64,000 nt of DNA from Buddleja alternifolia (taxonomy: Eukaryota; Streptophyta; Magnoliopsida; Lamiales; Scrophulariaceae). This document shows positions 1 through 11,290 of this stretch, piece by piece. A model generated the notes under the pieces. It saw only the letters and a list, made by a program, of their open reading frames with translations. It did not search any database and was not told the DNA's origin. The stretch covers positions 10,049,134-10,113,133 of the forward strand of contig CM033401.1 of NCBI GenBank assembly GCA_019426215.1, in the 5' to 3' direction. Made by a program: the position numbers and the translations under genes. The stretch's first letter is position 1. Each line of letters opens with the position of its first letter.

Positions 1-27
1 TTTGTAAAATATATGATTGTACTATAA

Positions 28-710
28 CTAAATGAACATTAACAATACAATAGAGGTGCATATATAGACAGATATGGGAGTATAAATGGGCGAACAATTA
101 GTGTAAGAAATAAACACTAACACCCCCGCAAGCTGAGCAGTAGGCTCAACGTTAAAATTGGACCGTAACCAAGAGAACTTGGGTGCAGATAAAGATTTGG
201 TGAAAATGTCAGCAATCTGATCTGAGGTGGGGACATACTTCACCAAAACATCTTCAACAGTGACCTCACGAACAAAATTATAATCAATCTCAATGTATTT
301 CGTATAAGCATAAAACACGGGATTTAGAATGAGATAGATAGCATTGATATTATCGTAGTAGACCCGAACGGGATGTGGAAGAAAAACACCATGATCACAA
401 AAAATATAACGAAGCCAACAAGTGTCATCAACAACATATGTAATAGAACGGTACTCAGACTCAGTACTAGATCGAGATACAATAACTTATTTTTTGGCGG
501 ACCAGGAGATGAGGTTATCACCAAGATACACATCATAGCTCGTAGTAGAGCACCAACTATCAAGACAACCTGCCCAGTCAGATCAACATAGATGGTAAGA
601 GAATTCAAAGAGGACGAACGAATAAGTAGACCAAAATCAAGATTGCCGCAAATATACCGCTGAATCCTCTCATCCATCTCAAAGTGAATCTCCCGATGAT
701 AGAAACATAA
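28..710 (-). pseudogene. Ty1/copia pol remnant, RNase H part
   Basis: Reading the minus strand, 28-318 encodes the copia RNase H C-terminus: a Y-x-K-x-IEIDYNFVREV stretch followed by LVKYVPTSDQIADIFTKSL. This matches the conserved copia end (HTKHIEID-FVRE, DQ-ADIFTK-L). Upstream, 600-680 reads RIQRYICGNLDFGL, which matches the usual RI-RYLKGT-DFGL. The stretch between them needs several frameshifts. The family role is RNase H activity during reverse transcription. The copy is dead, and the pol continues at 2216-2770 beyond an inserted LTR element. Confidence 0.85.
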
Positions 711-711
711 T

Positions 712-1013
712 TGATAGAAAATAAAGTCGATAACTCGAAATTCCATTAAGAATAAATCTTGCCCAACAAAATAAATCTTAACTGAATGAATGAAAACATA
801 ACCCCTTACATATATATAACACTAAAGAATCTTAACTAAGAAAGAACATAACTATACTCCTAAATAAACAAAGAAAATAAACTCCTAAACCAACAAGAAA
901 TGAAATAGCTAGTTGCCTAAACCAACTAGGAAACATAATTAAATAAGGACTCAAAATAAGGGAATAAATAATAAAATATAATTAACTAAATCTTTGAAAT
1001 CCGCTTCATAACA
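712..1013 (-). repeat. 3' LTR of the gag-only element
   Basis: This is a direct repeat of 1901-2215. Shared blocks include the AAGAATAAATCTTGCC region, ATGAAAACATAACCCC and GAAATCCGCTTCATAACA at the right edge. The right edge is exact because the polypurine tract starts at 1014. The left edge is inferred from where the similarity ends. Confidence 0.75.
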
Positions 1014-1028
1014 ACTTGTCCCCCTCGG
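1014..1028 (-). other. Polypurine tract
   Basis: On the minus strand this reads CCGAGGGGGACAAGT and directly precedes the LTR start TGTTATG. Its position and purine content fit the plus-strand primer of a minus-oriented LTR retrotransposon. Sequence just beyond it (1029-1055) reads like a conserved gypsy pol C-terminus (N-L-R-D-N-V-V-F), but that match is weak. Confidence 0.6.
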
Positions 1029-1123
1029 AAAAACAACATTGTCCCTAAGGTTCAAGACTAGAATTTACAGCCTTATCTTTAGCCGAAATCAACAAATCAC
1101 AGAGGTGGTTGGATGTTGTATCC

Positions 1124-1895
1124 TCACAATATGGATCGCGATTTCTCATACCCATTTGATAGGTCGAGGCCAATTGTAAGCGAAGATCTGCATCTATATT
1201 TCGAGCCATATGCACGGAAATCGCGTGGGGTTTGAAAATTCATAACTTGCTTTGTATTGCAGTATCGAGCCCATTCAAAAATTACCCCAAGTATTGAGCA
1301 TCTAAAACCATGGAGACTTAAAAGTTGAATAAATGAGTCTACATATGAAACCATTTAATCAGTTTTCCTGATTCAGGCCAAGCGCTCATATGTATTACTC
1401 GGTAACTGATTGTCATATCTCGAAACGAGGGCATGGGATAATTCACTTCAAGGAACATCGGGTTGTATGACGAAGTCATCTGAACCAACGGAGGGCAGAC
1501 CCCTCCATGGAAACCGTAGAGAAGTGAACCTTGCTCTCGTCCATGATGCCATGAATGTTGAATTGATTTGCTGCTTGAGCCGACCACCGTAAATGGTCGG
1601 TTCCATCGAAAGTGGGTAAGGTAGCAATGTTGTGGTTGATGATAGGATTAGGAGCTTGTGTCATTGATGTGGTTAGTGTAACAGGACGGTTGATAGTGGG
1701 ATCACGGTTTATATTGTGCTCCAAATCAATAGGTGGTTGGGACATTGTGATGATAGCGGCAACGGACGAGGACTCCGCCGTCGGTTTCAGCGCGGCGATG
1801 GCCGCCATGATGTCTGCAAAATGGGAGTGAAAAGTATCCATACGATGGTCCAAGAATGGAACCATGATCTTAACCGAGTCCTCAATAGAGGACAT
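1124..1895 (-). pseudogene. Gypsy-type gag fragment
   Basis: From the ATG at 1895 the minus strand encodes about 139 residues with a long linker followed by LPTFDGTDHLRWSAQAANQF, then a SMEGSALRWFR block. This matches the retrotransposon gag domain of Ty3/gypsy elements (F-G-DP-W---E-F and M-G-A--W). After a frameshift near 1480 the reading continues to 1124 with a GSxxSYVDSFIQLLSL-like block. The family forms the virus-like particle coat. The ATG lies within a few bases of the LTR edge, leaving no room for a normal primer-binding site and leader, so the 5' end is probably deleted too. Confidence 0.75.
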
Positions 1896-1900
1896 AGAAT

Positions 1901-2215
1901 TAATAGAAAATAATTTCGATAGATCAAAATTCCAACAAGAATAAATCTTGCCTCATCCTAAGCTCGATTCTTTATCAATTCAAAACTGCATTAATGAAAA
2001 CATAACCCCTAACATATATATAACTAAAGACTCTTAACTAAGAAAGGGCATAACTAGACTTCTCATTAAACAAGGAAATAAACTCATAAACCAACAAGGA
2101 ATGATAGAACTAGTTACCTAAATCAACTAGAAAACTTAATTAAATAAGGACTCAATATAAGAGAATAAAATAAAAAAATATAAATAGATACATTTTTGAA
2201 ATCCGCTTCATAACA
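1901..2215 (-). repeat. 5' LTR of the gag-only element
   Basis: This direct repeat of 712-1013 is about 315 bp. Its right edge (2215) meets copia reverse-transcriptase sequence. Divergence from its partner is moderate, with many small indels, so the insertion is not recent. Confidence 0.75.
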
Positions 2216-2770
2216 CTGGAGGAGAATGCATGACCTGACTAACCAAAGTAACAACATAAGCTATGTTCAATCGAATGAGCTTGAGATACTGAAGACCTCA
2301 ACAATAATGTGAGTTGGATCAGAAAAGAGATTGCCCTCAAGAGCAGAGGGAGTGGACTTTGTTGAAAGAGAAGAGACGATAGGCTTCAACCTCATCATAT
2401 CGAAACGCTTAAGAAACTTAGTTGTATACCTTTTTCTTTAAAAGGAAAAGGCCATGAGACTACCCTGTAGCATGCCCAAAAAAATAGTGAAGGTCCCCCA
2501 GATCATTCATAACAAACTCTTGGGAAGACAAGAGATAAGAACAACTTGAGAGTCACTTTCGGTCAGTATAATATCAAACACCTACAACAAGACTACCAAT
2601 GTGACGGATCCAGAATGATAGACAAATATTGATATGTTAGCCTTACTGCATGTAAACTCAGGGCGAAACAAGTAAAAACCGAACTTTAAAAACAAAGCCC
2701 TAGGAGCTTGTTTCAGACAATAGAGTACTTTCTTCCTAGCTGTGAGCCAACTACTACGATTCTTAGTTTA
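2216..2770 (-). pseudogene. Ty1/copia pol remnant, reverse transcriptase part
   Basis: The minus strand from 2760 downward reads KKVLYCLKQAPRA, then F-L-F-x-x-x-FTCSKA, FVYHSGSVTL, a degraded VDDIILT site, and a weak GLF-x-S-x-KYTT block. These match consecutive conserved blocks of copia reverse transcriptase (LYGLKQAPRAW, SKAD-SLFVY, YVDDIIL-G). The catalytic YVDD is destroyed and several frames are needed. It joins the RNase H part at 28-710 across the inserted gag-only element. Confidence 0.8.
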
Positions 2771-4440
2771 TTTCTTATTTTTCTTCTAAATAAATGTCAA
2801 TGTATAACATCCATTGTATGCATTGTATAGGCTTAAATATGTGCGACTTGTCAATGGGTACGTGGTTTGCCCAATGAATAAGATACTTGTCTAAAAAATT
2901 GATGATCTTTTGGTATTCTGGGTTAATATGGGTCTCACAATCTAGGAAAGCTGGGACATGGTTATGGTGATCTCGACAAAAAGGTAAGGTATTCAAATTT
3001 GTCTTCGGTATAAGGAAAAAGGTTACTGGTTTGGTCAATGAAGCTTTGTATGAGGTGTTGGAAGTGATCTATCATGGAATGGGGCGGACTTAAAGACTTT
3101 ATTTTTATAATTATTGCATTTTTATTTAAGTTATTCTTTGTGTGTTGTAGCTTATTGTCTTGTGTGCTAGGTAGTCGATTACAGAATTAAATTAGGTACT
3201 TAACAGGCGGTGGCTCATATTGGAGAGTTTCTGACATATCATTCTAATTTTTTTTTCACTTTGTAAGCTTTTTTTTTATTATTATTTGTCAAGTACTTTG
3301 TAAGGCTATTTCTGTTTTTCATTTTTCATATCCATGGGGTATTAACTTGAGCACACAACTTATCAAATTTGATATTTTCGATAGTAAAAACATTGTGGTA
3401 CAACCATTAATTTTTCAAAACATATATAACTATCTCAAATATGAATATCAAAAAAAATTTTAAACACCCGCCACATTGATATAAAAATTGATAAATTCGA
3501 CAAACTAAGATCTTGGTAAAATTAAAAATAACATGTGCCTAAGTAGGAAATTACCGGCCTAAATACGGACTAAGAATTGCACACCCGTACAATTTATTAA
3601 AATAGGAAAATACTAGTTCAAAAAATAGAATGTGGAAAGTTCGTGAATCACATGTTAATGGGAACTACAACTTTTTCATTATTTTCGTTGTGGTTGACAA
3701 TGTCTTTTCAAGGGGCTCTTTATGAGGCATGAGGAAATTCACCATAGTCGGTGGTTTAGTGCGTGTAATGTTACTTGGACCCCATGGTCCAAATTTATAT
3801 TGTGGACTCTTCACGTGTGTTGAATTCCCATCGGTTAGGTCAATGCACATTGACTGACATTTTTCCTTCATCGATGTAATTCGACGTAGTTGAGCCTTTA
3901 CCTTCTTCATCATCAACAACTTGAATGACATTCATTATGGGATACAAAAAATCATTCTCTCTCTCATCCTCATCGTCACTCGACAAAATGGTTAAGACAT
4001 GAAGCAATTAGTCTTGTTTAACAAAGATTGAAAATTTAATGTGAAAAAATTGCCCCAGGCTTCTTATATGAAAAATTGATTTGTGGTGTCTAATAAATTT
4101 AAGTTAAGGAATATGTAAAACTATGTGAGAAATAAATTTCTCTACGTAACTAAAATTTGTAAAATACGTAGAGAATTTATAGTGAGAAAGAGCTAAAAAA
4201 TTGTTCATCTCAACAGAGATTGCAGACCGACTTGATTATGAGCCATTGTTAGTTTTTTTGTTTTTTGAGGTCAAGAGTCGTTGTTCCAACATTTATTGCT
4301 TGACTCAAAAAATCATGGCTTGAGAATTTTTTATTGAAATCGTTCAAGAAATACGATCAAATGCCTTAATTTGTAAAGTTTAGAAATTCATTCTCCCTAA
4401 ATAGTTAAAAGTTGTTGTGTCTTTAATTTGACGTTTTCCT
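2771..4440. other. No recognised gene
   Basis: I see only short open frames here (2775-3038 and 3665-3931 on the minus strand) with no family motif I can name. Base use is AT-rich with no clear repeat. Confidence 0.5.
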
Positions 4441-4453
4441 ACTCCTTTAACAA

Positions 4454-4463
4454 TATTTTTCCG

Positions 4464-4494
<31 letters not shown>

Positions 4495-4545
4495 TAATAA
4501 ATGAAAAAATATTATGCTATATTTATATATATATATATATATTAA
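4454..4545. repeat. TA microsatellite pair
   Basis: Two runs of (TA)n, interrupted by a short spacer, each end in TATTAATAAAT. Another TA run follows at 4660-4674. Confidence 0.85.
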
Positions 4546-4562
4546 TAAATAAATACTGAGAT

Positions 4563-4778
4563 TATTTTTTTATTCAGACTCCTTTAAATCTTTTCATTCC
4601 ACATTTCCTCTTATCAAATGTGAGATTAAGTGATAATCTCTTACCAATTTTGACATTTTATATATATATATATAAAGAGATTTTTTTTTTATTCGGACTC
4701 CTTTAAATCTTTTCATTCCTCATTTCTCTTATCAAATGTGAAATTAAGTGACAACCTCTTACCAAGGATGACATTTTC
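4563..4778. repeat. Tandem pair of about 97 bp
   Basis: Copy A (4563-4659) and copy B (4682-4778) share ATTC-GACTCCTTTAAATC, CTTATCAAATGTGA-ATTAAG and CTCTTACCAA blocks. They differ by a few substitutions and are separated by a TA run. The unit resembles nothing I recognise. Confidence 0.8.
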
Positions 4779-4799
4779 TCAATAATGTTCCTTGACTTT

Positions 4800-5439
4800 T
4801 ACCAAAAATAAAAACTATACTTGGAGTTCATTAATAGAATTCATTAAGTGATATTCATCTATGGCTCCAATTTTTTCACACACCAAAAAAGATAATAATA
4901 AAAATAAAACCAATCAGATCCATAAAAAACTCACATATTGAATAATGCTAAGATAAACTCAGGGAGAAGAAATAAGTGGAGTTCAAAAATTAAAAAAAAT
5001 AAATCCTATCTAACAAATTCTGTGGAGAAACTTGAACAAAATTCCATAGGTATTTCAAAATACAAACGAACCCATAAGACAAAACCGTATACATAAGCAA
5101 CTCAAATCAACATGAAATGAAAGATGATGAATATCTTTATCAAACCCTCAAAATGAAAATTGAAGATTAAAGAGAGAATGGAAACTAACCCAAAATAATG
5201 TGATAATAAACTCAATAACATATCAAAAGCTCAATAATGAGATTAACAAAATACCTAATATTAAATGTGACAATAAACTCCATTGCATAAAAAGAGCTCA
5301 ACAAACAGTCAATTACAACTCAATAACATATGTTCCAAAGGCACCTAAGCATATAAGACAATTAATAAGTTTTACAAAAACATATTTCTACACTAAATTA
5401 ACTCCGAAAACAATTCAAGTGTATCTTCTAGGCATCATA
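4800..5439. other. No recognised gene
   Basis: This AT-rich sequence lies between the tandem pair and the Myb-like pseudogene. The plus-strand frame 5200-5544 has no recognisable motif and overlaps the real minus-strand coding at its right end, so I do not call it. Confidence 0.45.
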
Positions 5440-6348
5440 TCAAAGTTCCCCATCAAGCTTCATGCGACCATACTTGATTTTGCGTTCCATAGGCAAACTA
5501 AAGAACAATCTAAGATCATTGGCGCTTTTTACGAACATTTGTGATGCTTTGAGTTTTTCATCCTCAGTAAGGTCTTCCATGTCTTCAACTTACTGAGGAC
5601 AACATTTTGCTTCAATGTGATATCATATTCAAGACCAGGGATGCAAAAATGTTATCTCTGGTTTGTTTCAAGAAATATCCCTGGTTTTCTCGAAAAAAGT
5701 GCCCAACAATTTGACAACTGTATGCTGATTATCGACCAACTTTCTTTTCCCCTTAGAAGTTTTTTTGGATGAACCACTACATAGTGCTTCGTTCATAGAT
5801 GTGGTCTAGCCTGCATTCTCTTGTTGGTCTGCTTCTCCACCCATCAAATTTCCAGTTTTGTTATCGTCATTCGACATGCCACCTATAGCTTCTACAATAT
5901 CTTCAGCCCCTTGACCGGTTACCTTATCTTTACCAAACACTTCACACCATTCACGATAAAATGGCCATGATTTGTTCCTCATCAACCTTGCACTAGGATC
6001 ATTCTGCAAATAACAAATAAAAATGTTAGAAGTTTCGCAAAAACAGCAACACAATAACTTATTAATATGCCTAAACTGCCACATTACAGACTTCTTATCA
6101 GTACAAATTATTTACCAAACTAAGCTAAATTTCAGTAGCAAATATCAGCAAAACCTACCCAAAATATCAACATTTCAGCAACACTTATTCCCATAAGTAC
6201 CCCGTAAAAAAGTTAAATAATAATCTTATCAATTATAAAGAATTTCATTCTGCTAATGGGAAAAAGGATTAAATAAGAACATTTCATTGTTATCAAATGT
6301 AAAATTCTCTAATTTATATTTTAATTGAATGTTTACAAACATACAAAC

Positions 6349-8161
6349 TGTAGTGACCCAAAATTTTGAGTTGTAGATTTATTCATTTATGTTTTGTATA
6401 ATTTTAATTGGAAGAACTAAGTGCTTGGCATTTCTTTGTTACTTAAAGTGTATCCTTGGCTTTATTGTTTTCTTAAATCATAGTGAATTGTCTAATATAT
6501 ATGTGTGTTCTAATCGATCCTTTGGATATTCTTCATTGTTATTATATGGTAGGAATTTCCTTGAAATTTGGGTCAAATGATCTAATGAAACTTATTTGTA
6601 CGTGTTTTAAATGGATTATATGTTTTAAGATTGAAACTTTTCATTTACATAATTATATAAAGGTGCTGCTATTGGGAAATATATAACTGTTAACTAGAAA
6701 TTTATCTGAATACTGTGCATACCCATTTTAGGTATTTGTTTAAGAGTTATGGATTCACGGGCTGGCTAAGCGATGAGTTGCTCTGATTGGCAATCCTTAT
6801 TTATAGCGTGAGTGCTTTATTTATTAGTTATCTCATTCTACAATATTCAGCGTCATGGTCATTCATGTGGATCTGATCAAATCATAAATGCGATTCATAT
6901 AAATTGTTGAACATGCTTATGTGATTTTATGGTTCAAATTGCTTGCAATTGAAATAATCATGGGAAATGTTATTTGGTCATGAAAATTATTCTATCATAG
7001 ATACCAATTGTTTATGGTTGGTTCGAACGAAGTAGTCCTGGATATGTACTACAAAACGATCTTGGAGATGATCTACGAAGCAGTCATAAATATGTTCATG
7101 TCAGGCAGTTTTGGATATGATCTACGAAGTGGTCATAAATATGTTCATGTCAGGCGGTCTTGGATATGATCTACGAAGCGGTCCTAAATATGTTCTTTCA
7201 AAGCGGTCTTGATTCGGTCTGGGCCCGGGGCTGAACGGTTCGCGGGGCACGCTGGGGTAGCATTGGGCTGCCAGTAGAGGCTTCGTCATTCAGTACCCAC
7301 TTAGGTGTCCTTTCATGGCCGATATGGAGGTTTCTACGACTGTGATCGGCGCCGCCATGTACCTAGGCATGGCCAGTTCAATAAGGTCCGCGGGGTCGCT
7401 CCCTACAAATGGAGGATAAGGTAGTAAATGTTCAATTGGGAGTCACAAGGTGGTTTATCTGATCTGATTCTGATTTACTTCGGTACACCTGATTCACAGG
7501 CTTCGTATGTTCAATATGTTACGGCTCTCGTCTGGTATTTCCAGGCTTCCTATTCTATATGATACGGCCCTCGCTTGTTTCGGTCCTCGTAGGATTGATT
7601 TGCTTATTCATAATGTGATTTTCAAACTCATATCGCTTGAATTGATCTTTAAAAGCTTCTCGTTCGTATACGAACATAATTGCTTGATTGAATTATTTAA
7701 CAGTTATTGACGTCATGCTTGTATGAATCATGCATCACGAGAATAGTATTATCTACATGCACAACCCCGCACATGCACACACCGGCGCTCACTGGGCTTA
7801 GTAGCTCATCACTCGTGTCTCCCCTTCCCCAGGATAAGATGGAGTAGGTGGAGCAGTGGCTGATCTTCGAGAGTGATGTTCCAGGACAACTTGAGTGCAA
7901 ACTTATCTTAGTAAAGACGTCTTGAGCTACTGACCTTAAAGGGATTCAAGGAAGTCATGATGAGTATCAGCTACAAATTTAGATGAAACTAGATCAATGA
8001 AATGAAATGTCGTATCCTGTTTCACTAGTGGTTTTGTACTTTCAAGTTGTAGAACTCTGAACCACATTATTGGAATATTGAATTTGTTTAAAAATAATTT
8101 ATATGAGTTGAATCTTTTTTTACCTAGTTATAATAGAAGACAGGTGATACGGGGCATTACA
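6349..8161 (+). mobile_element. Solo LTR, gypsy type, 1.8 kb
   Basis: The element starts TGTAGTGACCC and ends GGGGCATTACA, the inverted-type ends common in plant Ty3/gypsy LTRs. Flanking 5-mers are CAAAC (6344-6348) and GAAAC (8162-8166), a target duplication with one mismatch. No primer-binding site or polypurine tract adjoins it, so it is a recombined solo LTR. It is markedly richer in GC around 7200-7400 than its surroundings. It lies wholly within the intron of the Myb-like pseudogene and in the opposite orientation. Confidence 0.8.
7062..7208. repeat. 49-bp tandem repeat in the solo LTR
   Basis: Three units begin at 7062, 7111 and 7160, each starting TTGGA-ATGATCTACGAAG and followed by GGTC-TAAATATGTTC. 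A more degenerate partial unit precedes them from about 7013. Confidence 0.85.
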
Positions 8162-8169
8162 GAAACATT

Positions 8170-8960
8170 GTTGAATTGTTCCATTGAACTAATAAAAAGT
8201 ACTAAAATAAGTCCAGATGTCAAAAACTTCTCTATGAAAGAAAAGAAAAGATATTCCAAACTCTATCAAGAATCATGCCAACCAAAGAACAATATGGAAC
8301 TCGATGTATAACATAATGAAAAAAGAATGCATTGCTTCAATCATTGGACCAAAAAAAAAATCATAAATGTCAAAAGGAAAAAAATGGTGAAATCAATACC
8401 AATGAATGAAAATATAAATTGATTTTCTTGTAGCTTAACCCATCACCATTCACCACTAACACTTAAATTAACATAAATGTAATAAAGAAAGAACAAGCTT
8501 AGAGGAATAGGAGCATTTTGCATGATTTGATTAAGTATGACAAATAAGAAGCCTTCTGCAGAATCATAAACTTAATACATGTATGAGCAGTTTCTCATGT
8601 CAATCCACACCCAACAGAGGATTTTAAAATAGTTGGGGCGGGAAGTTATGCAATCCAGTGAACTAAAATACAGTTTATGCTATTCTCATGGTTGAACTTA
8701 ACACATTTGGTTATCTCTTTTTCTTTTTAATTTTATTAAATTTAAAGTTACACCAAAAATTGACATCCCAAAGTTGGTTATCTAAGGCCCTCATGCTTTA
8801 TATAATAGCATAGAAGTATAGATATACTAAACAACTAACCACATATAAGAAATAAAATCATCTTTAGTTCGTCTCAGAACCCAACTAGCTATAAAAGTAA
8901 TGACGTCACCTATAAATATATCTGCAACAGTAACATAATAACCATTTTTAAGCAAAAACT
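8170..8960. other. Remainder of the Myb-like gene's intron
   Basis: AT-rich sequence between the solo LTR and the 5' splice site at 8963. I see no separate gene here; the plus-strand frame 8078-8311 straddles the LTR edge and is not convincing. Confidence 0.5.
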
Positions 8961-9289
8961 TACCTTGTCAACCTTCTCCCAAGCTTCATTGGTTGTTTCA
9001 AGCATTCTGGTTGTTTCATTCCAGTCTACCTCGCTAGAATCAATTATGGTGAACAAAGATCCATATTGTTTCTTCCAAGTGTGCATTTTGGAGTTGATAT
9101 GGGGTTGTGCACGAAGATTTGTCCTAGGGAAACTTTTTTATCATTGCTTGCTCAAGTTCAAATAAATGTAAATATTATTTAAATAAGTTATTATATATGT
9201 TTTATATGTACTAATACTCATATATATATATATATGTATATATTGAATTAGGGTGAAAATTTATGTGAGATTTAAAAACTACCACTTGG

Positions 9290-10040
9290 CACTCTAAGCC
9301 CGTGAGGCCTATTTATAGCATTACAAAGGACACTGGCATCAGCAGCTGAACCCTCCCAACCAGGAAAAATATAGACAAACTTGCAAAAGCGGTCAACTAT
9401 TCCGAGAAGATTGATACCAACTTCTCCCTTCTTGTTCCTATAACATGGCTTTTACCCTATTAATGAAAAAGAATGATGTTCCCTGGTTCCTAGAACAGTT
9501 AAAGGTGGTTATTAAACATGTGAAAATATATGTTTAGCATAATTTTAAGTTCATATTTAATTTTACCTTAAACCACTTCCATCTGAAGTCAGTGGAATCT
9601 GCTTCTACTGTCTCAAGTGTAACAAGGATTGGGGGATGTAACTTTAGCAAAGCTATTAAGACTGCATTAAAATGTATGTTAATCATGTGCCCAGATCTGA
9701 TGAAATCATGTTTTACAATACAATTCTTCTTATAATGTGCTAGCACCGATAGAAACAAACATACTTTTTCTGATACAATGAGATGCCTAGAATCTATTAA
9801 TCCACTTACATGCTCCAACAGATAGCATAATCTACCAAAAGCATTTCTATTCATTCCTAAGTTATTAACACAAGCAGTATCAGTATATTCAACTATCCTC
9901 CTAATGTGAGACACTTGATCAGATCTCCTACGTTTCCCAAACCTCTCACCTTGGAATAGTGCAATGACAAGGTTAATAAAGAATAAACTTTGTTCAATAA
10001 TCTCTTGAACACTCAAGAAAATCTGAATTTTTTTACTCAC
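9290..10040 (-). pseudogene. PIF/Harbinger (HARBI1-like) transposase, truncated
   Basis: From the ATG at 10040 the minus strand encodes a plant Harbinger transposase N-terminus. Visible blocks are LGMNRNAFGRLCYLLEHV, KVCLFLSVLAHYKKN, VKHDFIRSGHMI and DFRWKWFK, which ends at a GT donor (9566). A second segment, 9290-9460, reads NKKGEVGINLLGIVDRFCKF, then VYIFPGWEGSAADASVL and GLRVPSG. The second catalytic Asp (in AADASVL) is present. The LDGT-type first Asp and the C-terminal ER-FG-LK block with the Glu are missing. DDE enzymes need all three, so this copy cannot be active. The Myb-like partner lies immediately downstream on the same strand. Confidence 0.88.
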
Positions 10041-10748
10041 AAAGGCTCGCCATGGTCACTACAATGTTGATCAAAAGCGAAACTTCACAAGCATATAGAT
10101 AATCTAATACGCAATTCACATTGACATGTGTAAGGGTTGATAATTGAAGCAATACGATTCACAATTTCCTAATTTCAACTCATTACGCAAAACTTATAAA
10201 AAAAACCCACCATATTAAGCATGGACTTGACGTATTCATATTATGATTTTACACCAAACAAAGAAAATGAAATTCTCTACATAATTTTTTAAATTATTTT
10301 TTATAATCATGTGCTAGTTTGCTCCTTAACTGTTAGAATGACCCGTTAAATACAATTATTAGGCCATTGTTAAATCTGTAATTAAATTCATACAAATATG
10401 TGATATATTATCCAAATGGCAAAGCTCCACATTTCCACCAAAACCATTAATGTGTTTAAATGTTTTAGAGAACAATATAATTGAGTCATGTTTTTGAGTT
10501 TTGACTCATAAAATCTTAATTAAAGTAATTTTCTGTTCATCTCATATTTTATACAATTATATAGTATAGAAAAAAAGTAAGTTTATTATATTACAGCAGG
10601 CTAAATTTTTATGAACATAATGTTTCATATAATAATATATATTTTTTTTTTGTTCCCTATCTGTCTGGTATCTTTGAATATATTAGGTTATTAAAATTCA
10701 AAGTTTTGATATGTTTTTTAAGATTTACATGTTCATTTCATTCCTATA

Positions 10749-10751
10749 TAC

Positions 10752-10782
<31 letters not shown>

Positions 10783-10783
10783 C
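10749..10783. repeat. CA microsatellite
   Basis: A run of (CA)n preceded by imperfect ACATACATA. Confidence 0.9.
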
Positions 10784-11252
10784 TATTTATGGAATAAAAT
10801 TATTATTTTAGGAAAAAATGATTTAGATGCGCTTTAGATTGGATTTGATATTTGTAGTATTTCTTTCTCATTAGTTGATTTATTATTTCAAACCTATTAA
10901 TTTAAAAAATGTAACTTACAAGAATCTATTTATCCGAACAAGATAAAGCAAGTTGAAAATAAGTACTCCTTTTAAACCCATAAGTTTAAGCAAGCTATAT
11001 TCATGATTCAGATTAACTAGGATAACTATAGAAGTGAGAATCAAAGTTTCGTTTCGAGAATGAGTTTCGAGTTGCTAAATATTAAAGACGTTTCGGAAGC
11101 GCAACGGAAAACTTGCAAAAACTTAGAAACGAGCTAAAAAATTTGAAGAAATAAGTAATTAGAGGTGTTTCTAGTTATCCAGTACCATAGAGCCAATAAC
11201 TTATGGAAAATTCATCCATTTACACCAACAATTGATTAAATATCAAATGATT

Positions 11253-11255
11253 ATA

Positions 11256-11290
<35 letters not shown>
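11253..11290. repeat. Compound GT/AT microsatellite
   Basis: (TG)n passes directly into (TA)n. Confidence 0.9.

Larger units (their letters stand above)
712..2215 (-). mobile_element. Deleted LTR retrotransposon (gag only), inserted in copia pol
   Basis: Two direct repeats of about 300 bp (712-1013 and 1901-2215) flank a short interior. On the minus strand both begin TGTTATGAAGCGGATTTC. A purine tract (minus strand GAGGGGGACAAGT) abuts the inner side of the 712-1013 copy, as a polypurine tract should. The interior keeps a gag fragment just inside the other LTR. Nearly all pol is missing; a short possible pol C-terminus (1020-1080) precedes the tract. The copia RT reading stops at 2216 and resumes near 700, so this element landed in that pol. 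I could not find a clean target duplication, and the outer ends of the LTRs are uncertain by about 10 bp. Confidence 0.75.
5440..9165 (-). pseudogene. Myb/SANT-like protein of a PIF/Harbinger element
   Basis: Two exons can be joined. Exon 8964-9165 encodes a block with INSKMHTWKKQYGSLFTII and WNETTRMLETTNEAWEKVDK. It ends at a consensus GTAAGT donor (8963). Exon 5440-6003 begins after TTTGCAG and reads NDPSARLMRNKSWPFYREW, then EVFGKDKVTGQGAEDI. It ends with LTEDEKLKASQMF, FFSLPMERKIKY and a TGA at 5440. This is the Myb/SANT-like DNA-binding family that PIF/Harbinger elements carry as a transposase partner. Breaks: a frameshift near 9124, an in-frame TAG at 5806, and frame changes near 5600. 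The start exon was not found. The intron (6004-8963) holds a solo LTR. Confidence 0.8.

Noticed and set aside
5200..5544. Plus-strand frame of 114 residues
   Set aside because: No motif, and it overlaps the C-terminal end of the Myb/SANT-like protein on the other strand.
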